From Rhodocollybia butyracea (taxonomy: Eukaryota > Basidiomycota > Agaricomycetes > Agaricales > Omphalotaceae), in the NCBI GenBank assembly GCA_015501585.1, contig JADNRY010001355.1, forward strand, positions 1-11,283: DNA of 11,283 nucleotides, in the 5' to 3' direction. Below the pieces are notes generated by a model. That model did no database searches and was not told the DNA's origin. It saw only the letters and a list, made by a program, of their open reading frames with translations. Positions 1 to 8,700 of this stretch are shown one piece after another (positions within the stretch are counted from its first letter, which is position 1; every line of letters begins with the position of its first letter). The position numbers were made by a program, and so were the translations under genes.

Positions 1-775
1 ACCCGCCATAAGGACGAGCCTTCATTACATTCAGGACTCGTAACACATTTGCTACAGCCCCGAAACAGCGGCTGCGCCCAATCTTAGTACAAAATAAATG
101 CCGACTTCACCTCATTTGGGATATTCGGGAGGTTTTTTTATGGTGAAGGTGGGAAGGAGCAGAGATGTCTTCTCTGACATCAAAGTAAGCGTTAAAAGGG
201 ACCACATCGGTTACACACTACATACGTACCGCTACTACCGTTCCATTTGTCAAGCGGTTTTAGAGTCTGCTTACAGGAGACAAGTTCCATTTGGGCAATT
301 TTTATATGGTTTCCGAAGTTCCGAGTCCCCTCTAAGCTCTCCCATCGTGCTACTACGTACGTGCACGGTGCAATTACAAATGATTCTGGCCTGAGAGTGA
401 TTCGGTTTACCATATCATTCCACCCTGAAGATTTTCGCAACTATTCAACTTGAAGTTCACAGGATCGGGGTCATGCGAATATTTCCTGTATGAGAGTCGA
501 AGCGGTTTAGGGATAAGACTAACGGACATCCTAATCTGACCGGGTATTACTTATTTAATTGAATGCTATTATGGAAGTCACGACATACCGCTTTGACAAC
601 GAGCCACATTTCGCCTGAAAGACTACACTGAACGGCTCAAACGGAAAAAAGGGAAATTTTCGACGGAAAAATTGTCAAGATTATTGACTAATGAACTAAT
701 GGAGCAGCTTTGAGTCTACCTCCTCCAATAGACAACTGTCCGAAAAGCTAGTCACGGGCACTTGTGAAAGAGCAT
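1..775. other. Intergenic stretch with no supported gene
   Basis: I see no gene here. The open frames on both strands are under 100 codons, overlap each other on opposite strands, and show no recognisable motif, plausible splice pattern or domain. The sequence is mixed in composition, without long tandem repeats, terminal inverted repeats or transposase-like frames. The only small pattern is the self-complementary 8-mer ACGTACGT near 355, which is short enough to be chance. The stretch next to 776 presumably contains upstream regulatory sequence of the monooxygenase gene. Confidence 0.6.
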
Positions 776-816
776 ATGCATCAGGAAGTGCGGTCTCAAT
801 GGGCTCTGGCTTCGAA

Positions 817-825
817 TATAAAAAG
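817..825 (+). promoter_or_regulatory. TATA box of the monooxygenase gene
   Basis: The sequence TATAAAAAG is a near-perfect TATA element. It begins 49 bp before the ATG at 866, leaving room for transcription to start about 25-30 bp downstream and give a short leader of about 20 nt. It lies downstream of an in-frame ATG at 776, so if it is used it argues for the start at 866. Assignment is by sequence and spacing only. Confidence 0.55.
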
Positions 826-865
826 ACGAGCAAGCACCTGTAGCATCACGTCAACACCGTTCATC

Positions 866-2429
866 ATGAACAGCCCACTTCCACCACAGACTCGAATTCT
901 CATCGTAGGATCTGGACCTTCTGGCTTAGCTGCTGGAATATCAATGCTCTGTAATGGCATCCAACCTTCGGAGCTCGTCATTGTAGACTCCGTAGAGAAG
1001 GGCTCGAACACGTCTAGAGCCATAGCTATCCACGCCGCTACCCTTGAGGTGAGTGAAGTGGTTGTTTCATCAGGAACATTCGTTGTTGAAAGATTTTCAG
1101 GCGTTGGATCGTTATGATTGCGCTTCCAGAGTAATCAAGTTGGGCGTCAAGAGTTAGTATCTAATCTCCCGAGACTCAAAAATACACTGACGATCGAATG
1201 ATAGATACTGACTGGAAATTGGGTGACAAAAATGGTCCATTCTTCCAGAGCAGCTTCGAGTACAATTCTCGCCATACGAAGTACCCGTTTTTTCTCTCAC
1301 TTTCGCAAAAAATTACAGAGCACGTCCTGGAAGAGAGGTTGAATGAGCTGGGGGTCAAGGTCTTGAGGCCCTTTCACGTCAGTGGAATGAAGGAGAGCCC
1401 CACTGGCAAAGGAATGGATGTTCTATTCGAGTCAGGGGAGATAATCAAAGCAGAATATGTGATAGGCGCTGATGGCGCGAGATCAACGGTGAGCATATAT
1501 TCATCTTTTTACAAGAACATAAACTGAAAAACTTGTCTTAGGTACGACGGTTATCAGACATTAAATTTGCCGATCCCGATGGAAAATCGTTTGAGGATTC
1601 CGTGGAAAGCGAACTTGCCCAAATGGTAATGGCAGACGTGTCATTCTCAAGCCCACTTCCAGACTCACCGTCTTTGTTAACGGCGACAAGGGACGGAATG
1701 TTCTTGCTAATGTCATTGGGCAAGCCTGTTGTTACTGACATGTTATACAACTCTTCCGAGACTGTATATCGAATTGGCTTCAGTGTTCCCCTTACCTTGG
1801 GTGAACCACCTTCCAATCCCCCATTGGAATATTTTGAGGAGCATATCAATCGTTATGCCCCGCTCTTTTTGTCTTCGGACCCCACTGTCAATCCTAATCC
1901 GATAAACATAACCAAAATGTATTGGACCACTCGGTTCCGGCTCCACTCTGCTATTGCCGAGGTTTTCTTCAAACGCATACATGGGGGGTTTATTTTTTTG
2001 GTCGGGTGAGTCCAAAGTAATAAAATAGTGCTCCTGTCAAACTCACTCCATCGAAAGTGATGCGGCCCACATTCATAGTCCAGCCGGAGGTAAGTAATCT
2101 CGTTTCCTCTATTATCCGAGTACTTATCCTCCGAAGGACAAGGCATGAACCTTGGCTTAAGAGATGCTCTAGGTTTGGGTCCTGTCCTTGCAGAGCACGT
2201 CCTCAAGGGGTCCGGAGGAGATTTAGCCGCCCTTGAGAGCTACGCAACGTTGAGACGTATCCGTGGGCTCAATATGATACAGTTGACCAAGAGACTTTTG
2301 AGCGCCATAAATTTTGTCATGCAGCCACACTACTTTGATTGGCCGGCCAAAGTTATACGTCTGCTTTCGCGTATCTCTCTGATACAAAGGAAGTTTGCGT
2401 ACCAGCTTAGTGGACTTGGAAATCCCTGA
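866..2429 (+). CDS. FAD-dependent monooxygenase (PHBH/phenol-hydroxylase-like), six exons
   Basis: A flavoprotein hydroxylase of the PHBH fold, which uses FAD, NAD(P)H and O2 to hydroxylate a substrate; substrate and pathway cannot be read here. Proposed exons are 866-1048, 1101-1152, 1205-1488, 1542-2005, 2058-2089 and 2137-2429, joined by GT-AG introns of 47-53 bp, giving 435 residues. Visible motifs in order: dinucleotide-binding GSGPSG (residues 15-20) after a beta strand, the acidic end of the second strand near D41, the DG motif in GADGARS (166-172), and the GD motif GDAAHIHSPAGGQG (328-341). Exon 5 has only 32 nt and carries most of the GD motif. The start at 866 is preferred over the in-frame ATG at 776 because it has A at -3 and follows the TATA box. 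The protein ends soon after the FAD domain, so it lacks the thioredoxin-like C-terminal domain of full phenol hydroxylases; shorter fungal relatives like this are known. No signal peptide is obvious. The frame is intact, unlike the neighbouring gene. Confidence 0.9.
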
Positions 2430-2789
2430 GGCTTGTCACGTCTCTAGAGTATCAATTTAGGATATACATAATTTGGAGTCTGATACTATGCTCAATTTAT
2501 TTTTTGTATAAAGTAACCGCAAGTGATATGATCCTTGCCTCTCCCGGCAAATCTAGACGGTCGGCCAAAGCTGTGAATATCATGTTCGGCAGAAACCGAC
2601 AGGAACACGGCATCCATTTGGCCTACATTTATGGCAGAAATACAAAACCATATCAAAGAACAACATAAACACTACTTGATATGTAGGTAGGTATGCATTA
2701 GGATACAATGGGCCCATGAAGTAAATGATACAAGTCCAATGAGTTGTGCAGTCCAATAATTAGGGTACCACCATTTAACGAAATAAAAT
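2430..2789. other. Intergenic gap between convergent genes
   Basis: About 360 bp between the stop codon of the plus-strand monooxygenase and the stop of the minus-strand myosin gene. It should hold both 3' untranslated regions and polyadenylation sites. An A/T-rich patch around 2495-2512 would suit the monooxygenase 3' end, and the TAAATG/TTATTT-type run just below 2790 would suit the myosin. I see no canonical AATAAA placed convincingly for either gene and no coding signal. Confidence 0.55.
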
Positions 2790-5700
2790 CTACTTGCGGG
2801 GCGAACTAGTCGGTGAACTGAAGGCCGAAGCAGGACGATCCAGCCTATTGCGCAGTCGTTCTACTTCACGTTCAAGACTGAGAGGATGAATGGTCAGTGT
2901 TCATCTTACGAGAATATGGAACAACATACTTCAAAGACTTTTGTTTATAATCAGCTGCTTCGCGCTCTGCGCGTCGTTTAGCTGATTGTAGCAGGTTGTC
3001 TTGTGTATGCTAAAACGAGAGAATCTGTCAGCATACCGACATCGACTTTAGGAAAAACATAAGTACCAATTCATCCATCGATTTCCTCAACATAGCAAGC
3101 TGATTCTCATAGCCTTTTCGTTCATCGTCTAATTTAGCCCTCTGCCGGTCGATATCGAATTTAGAATCTCTGGAGAGTCGATGCGCATGGCCTTTGCCAG
3201 TGAGTTGACTGGTAATCTCCTCGATGCGACTATCAGTTTTGCGCGATAAGGTGGCAGGCCGAGAGGAGCTAGCGTAGGACTTTGTTTCAAGGTCAATAAT
3301 TCGCACATTCAGTTCTTTCACTTGATTCTCCAAGTTCGCCTATTAAGCCGAGTTGTAACATATACGTAGGAGCGCTAATGACCGAAAAGACTCACATTAA
3401 TGCGATCCAGCTCTGAGTTGTCGACCCTAACTTTGCCTAGTTCAATTTGACATTCGTTTGCGAATGCCTCGGCTTTCTTCATTCGATCGAAAGCATTGGT
3501 GACTCCGGTCTTCTTGTTCATCCAGTGAGCGCTCCAAGTCTTGCTTTTCCAGAAGGAGGCGTTGAAACTGCTGGTCTGTGGACATCTTTTGCGTGTCAAC
3601 GTGGTCTATTTTTATTACCTTCCAGCTCTGCCTGAAGGGCCCGCCGAGCTTTCTGGAGAAGAGCTCGATCCGCTTCGACATCGTCTAAAACACCACGAAG
3701 TTCGCGAACTTGAGAATGAAGCGCTACAATTTGAGATTGTTGTTCCGTTTGTGCAGCGGTGGAGGCCTCATACGCTTTCGAAACATCTGAGATCTTGGTT
3801 TTCGAGTCTCTCTTTCTCCTTCCTCCAGCCACCACTACTGTAGACCTCGTCGTCAAAGCGGAGCTGGAGTTCATCATAATCAGAGCGTATCTTGCGATTG
3901 TCCTCACGCAGTCTTGTAAGGGTGTCTCGCTGGGATTGAAGTTCTATATGCTACATGGATTCATTGCGTCTCGTGGGCGGTGAAATAACACGTACCCTCG
4001 CTTAATTGAGCTAACTCAGCTGAACGAAAAAAGCAAAGATGAATAACATGCGCTGATAAAGAAAAGATAAGATCTCCTACCTTGGTACTTTTTGCGGGTT
4101 TGATTATTGGCGAAATCATGTTCCTCGAGGTCTTTCTGGTGCTGTGTCTTCTCGTCCTCAAGTTCCTCGGCAAGGCGTTGGTTGAGTTCTACAAGGTCGG
4201 TCGATTCGTTGCCTTCTTCTTGGAGTTTCTTTTCCAACTCCTTGATGCGCTGATGGGCAGAACGTAAAGCGTCCTCATTAGCTTTGAATTTCGCAATGGT
4301 GTCAGCTTGGCTCTTTTCAATTTCCGTTAGAGTACGACGAACTGGAAGCGAATCAGCATACGTGAAGTTCATGACTCAGACGAAACTTACCAGAAGCTTC
4401 AGCCCTCGTAGCTTTAACTCTGGAAATTTCTGTATTTTCAAGACGCTCTTGGTAAGATTGCTCCTTAACCTTGAAGGCCTCCGTCGCCGCACGCAGATCT
4501 AAAGTAGAATCGTCATACGGTGTGAAGTGATATCAATAACAGGATGGAAACGAACCAGTCTGCATAGCGGACGCTGCAGTTGAGGTAATATCATCCTCCG
4601 CTTGTTGATTCTGTATCTGGCGTTTCAAGCCTGAGAGGATGATAGTTAGTGAATCGAAAAGGAAGCAAGAAACTATCGGAACCTGATATTTCACTCTGAG
4701 CGACTTCGAGCCGTGCATTTAACTCGGCAGCTTCGGCTTGCAACTCCTTTTTTGCTTGTGATGTTTCTTGAAGCTGAGCGCGCTGGATTTCGAGATCAGA
4801 TTGCATCGTGCGATGTTGTAGATGCTAAAGGGTGATTCAGATTGAGATTCCTGGTTCATAAGGGAACACGTACCAGAGCTTTCCGGTTTTCTTCAAGCTG
4901 TGCATAGCTGCGTCGTTCCTCGTCGATGGTCTTTTGAAACTTGGACCAGACAGCCTGGATCCCATCAATTTGAGCAGCCTCAGCTGATCGACGTGCTTCA
5001 GCCTCCTCTTCTAAGAGCTCAGCGAGCCTCTTATTCTCCTTTGCAAGACGAGAGCGGTACTGCTGCAAAAAATTGTTTTGGAACCGTCGCTATTCTCGAG
5101 GTCAGCGGTCATCTCGCGGATGGATGTTTCGAGATGGTGCCGGACTCGCTCAGAAGCAGCCATCTGTAATTCGAGGACCTGGACTTGCTGCTTCAAGACA
5201 ACAACTTGGCTATCCGAGTTTCTTGCATTATCTCGAGGCGTATCTCGCGAAGAGCGCCTATTGGATTTGGCAGATGTGGGGGTGGAAGGGCGAACGTCAT
5301 GAACAGAAGAAACGGGCACGTTCTTGGAATACATTTCTCCCTTCAATTCTTCGTCAACGAGCTGAAGCTCACGGAGTAGGCGTGATTGGAAGGTCGAGTC
5401 TGAGGGGCTATTATCCATGATGAGTTTTCGGATGTCAGCGTGTTGGCGTTGAATTCGTTCGCTCATCCTTCGCATAGCCCCGAGACGTGCACCATCAGAG
5501 TTAGCAACCTGGTCTTCCAACTGAGTAATTCGTGTCTGATATTGACGTTGTACCTTTTGCCAAACTGTTCGCGCCTGGTGTCTCGTCAACAAGACGATCA
5601 AGTTCGGCCTCTAAGGACGATTTGGAACGCTGTACAGTAACTAGTTGCTGTGAGAGTTCTTCGGTCTGACGCGACGTATTTTGAAGCTCAAGCTGTAGGC

Positions 5701-8700
5701 GGCGAACCTGCAGTTCAGCTTCTTGTCGAGCTCTCCGCTCCTGCTCGGCATCTGCAGTGGCACGAGCAACTCGGTCATCCTGGTTCCGGACCGCTTTCTC
5801 CTTTGCACGGATCTCTAGTCGTTCGCGCTCCGTCTCGCGCAGTAGATCCTCGGCCTCGCTGGCCAGCCGAAGCTTTGCTTTCTCCAAGGATCGAATATAT
5901 GCAGCGTTTCTGCTGCAATTCGTCCTGAGCATCAAGCAAGTTGGCGATCAGTGACACGTTTAGCTTCTTCAAGAACGTGAACATGTTCGACGATGGTTTT
6001 GTCCTGTTTTGACTCGAGTTGCTTGATTTCCCATTCTCGATCTTTGAGATCTTTCAAAGCTTTGTTAAGATCCCTATCCGTCTTGACGTTGTGATCCTTG
6101 AGCTTAGCCACCTCCGTCTTATGAGCGGATAGAGATTTCTCTAGTTGGGAACGCCGACTTATTTCGCTCTCGAGCTGTTTCTTGGAGCTTTCCAATTGTC
6201 GTTCGTGGTTGGTTTTGTCTCGTTCAAGCTGGAGCATGACATCTTCAATGCCGTGATACTTGTTCTGAGCGGCGGACAGTTGTCTTTTCCAAACTCTGTG
6301 AAAAGTTTAATGATGGAAAAAGAGAGGTAACGGCTTTCATACCTCTTTTGCTTTTTGCGCTTCCGCCAATGCAGTCTCCGATTCAAAGGCACGCGAACGA
6401 AGAGAATTGTAATTCAGATTCCATGCTGCGCTTCCCTTTCTCTAGTTCAGATATAGAAGTTCGCGTTTCGTCGACCAGAGCTGTAGTAGCACGCTGCTGT
6501 TGAACCAGGACCTCATGAGAGGCTTGGAGCGAAGCCAGCTCGCGAGCTGATTGCTCTAAATCGACTTTAAGCTTGCCTTGAATTTCTAAAGCTGAACGAC
6601 GCGTGTCCGTGAGATCCTGTTGTAGCTTGGCCACCTGTTGGCGAAGACTAGCTAGTTCTACTTCCTTACTCTTCTCTGCCTCGTTTCGTCGCGTCTCTTC
6701 ACTGGTCTTTGCCTCGAGAAGAGCTCTAAGCTCATCTAGTTCGGCCTGTGAACGTGCTCGGACAGTATCTCCCTCAGCACGATCAGCCCTTTCCGCCTCG
6801 AGTTCGGCGGCAAGAGTATCAATATCGCTTTGTAGCTCGAGTATTTCCTTCGATGCTTGTTGGTGTTCAACGGCGAGTTGCTCAAGTTCGTGAAGGAGTT
6901 CAGCTATGCGATCATCCTTCTTCTGGATCAAGTTGGATAATCTGTAACAGTGTGATCCATTTCTACAACTTGCTCTTTGGCATGCCGGAGCTCCTGCTCC
7001 AGAGCATCTGTACGTCCTTTGAGGGATGTCCCTATAACGATTAATGAGTAAATTGAGGCTTTTATGATGAAAAGGCCTACTTATTACGACTCTCAACATC
7101 CAGTTTCCCTCCAAGTTCCTTGACGAACAACATCGGTACGATCACGGGCGCGGGATAAGTCCCTCTTCTCGTTGCATCGCAAGCTGTTTCAGAATCTTCG
7201 CTGACTTTCTGAAGGGTCTCCAGATCACCGTGAAGCCGTTCAATCTCGTCATTCTGAACCAGCCAGCTCAGTAACAGCGTTTTCTTTCCCGAGACTTCAT
7301 CTGCTTCTGCTCGTTTTCTAGGCGAACCAGATGTTCAGCGGCTTGGTCGAACATTTCACGTAAATCGGCATGGCGCTGTTCACTGTCCTTTGCCATCGCC
7401 ATGGCGCGGTCGAGGTGAGATTGTAGATCATCTATATCAGCCTGAAGCTCTGCAACTTCCTCTTCTAGCTCTGCCTCATGCTTCTTGCTACGCTCCAAAA
7501 GAGCATCCTTATCGACATTGAGAGCTCTCTCAGCCTCTAACAGATCTTCCACCTTATTCTTTTCCGCCTCCAAAGACATCTTCAAATTTTCCAGAGCTTC
7601 TTTCTCTCGTTTGTCGCGTTCGGCTCGCTCTTTGTGTAAAATAAGTTCGGCATCCTTGCGACGAAGTTCCTCATCGCTCCGGGTAGCCGCAAGTAGAGGG
7701 CGGACCTGAAGAAGTGAGTACCTACAAAATTAACACAAAACAATGTTCATACCTTGGTATACAACTGCCACCAAGGCCAATCCCTCAATTCACCATATAC
7801 CCTCGCATTCCGTTGGATAGTCCGGATAGCGACTGCTCGATTGAGGATCTTCTTGATCTGCCTCCGGGCAGTCCACATTCTAGCGCGCGCTTGTAGTCTT
7901 GAGAATAAATCGTAGAGAAGCATATCTCGGCGCTCTTCCATATCAGCAAGAACGCCAGCTTTGAAAAAGATCTTCGACATTCCGATCTTGAAAACAGCTT
8001 CGTCAAGCTCCAACGCACCCACCATCCTTCGACAAGCTTCTCGGCCGTCCATGTAACCTTTCGGGATGATGCCAGGAGTGAGAACTTCGTACCGCTGGCG
8101 AAATTCCACAAAGGGGAGCCTGTTAGGATAACCGAGACGAGCGATTCGGATGCCCTCCAAGACACCATTGCAGCGAAGCTGATCCAAGACCAGAGGAACA
8201 TCAACTCGTCCAGGTTTTTTGTTGGCATTGGGAACAATGCAACGGACGAAATGAGGTTGGGTCGCCATTAATTGACTCATAAGACTCGAAAGCTGTTCTT
8301 TGTGTCGCTGCGCTACGGTTCTAAAGGCGCCCTTTTTCATACCCCGCTTCTTTCCGAGACTGAACATGTTCGTTTGAGCACCAGGGACAGGAGCATCGGC
8401 ATAGTCGACGAAAAGGGAGGAGACATAGCGTTCGGTAGAGGATGCGAATACGCGGGTGAGATTATCGTTCAACGGGTCCTTATTTCTTTCCAACCAGCCA
8501 TCTGTTCGATACTCCACCTTGGCTGCGTAATGCTGGATTAAGAACCCCTGCTCAAACCGAGCTGGTTCGTACTTTTGCTTTCCTAAGTGACTTTGTTGGA
8601 GATCGTCAGGGTCATCGCCAGCACTAGCCCATAGACTGTGAAGTTTATGGGTGAAAGTGGCATCGGTGGCTTTAGGCATGATGCATTCCTCGTCAAGACA

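Larger units (their letters stand above)
2790..7705 (-). other. Myosin II coiled-coil tail (exons 6-18)
   Basis: After the junction residues [21 protein letters not shown], every frame segment is dominated by Glu, Lys, Gln, Arg, Leu and Ala in heptad spacing, as expected of a filament-forming rod. Examples are [20 protein letters not shown] (near 7450), [20 protein letters not shown] (near 6880) and [20 protein letters not shown] (near 4220). The translated segments continue one another across the breaks with heptad character, which is why they are joined as one tail. Exon 8 (6295-4874) is the longest at 1,422 nt and contains four frame breaks, while exons 9-13 and 16-18 contain none. Tail length is about 1,440 residues. 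The C-terminus is a short non-helical tailpiece, [16 protein letters not shown], with Ser-Pro sites that suit phosphorylation; that role is inferred from other myosin II tails. Confidence 0.85.

Noticed and set aside
98..453. Overlapping short frames on both strands in the left intergenic stretch
   Set aside because: All are under 100 codons, no splice continuation or motif was found, and the strands compete with each other.
1..865. Degenerate transposon on the left
   Set aside because: No terminal repeats, target-site duplications or transposase and reverse-transcriptase-like residues are visible.
2790..7705. Several separate coiled-coil genes instead of one myosin tail
   Set aside because: The segments have no own starts or promoters, keep splice phase with one another and together make one continuous rod following the motor.
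7785..8237. A 150-codon minus-strand frame overlapping the motor exon in another phase
   Set aside because: It is a shadow of the real frame, which carries the conserved actin-binding and converter sequences.
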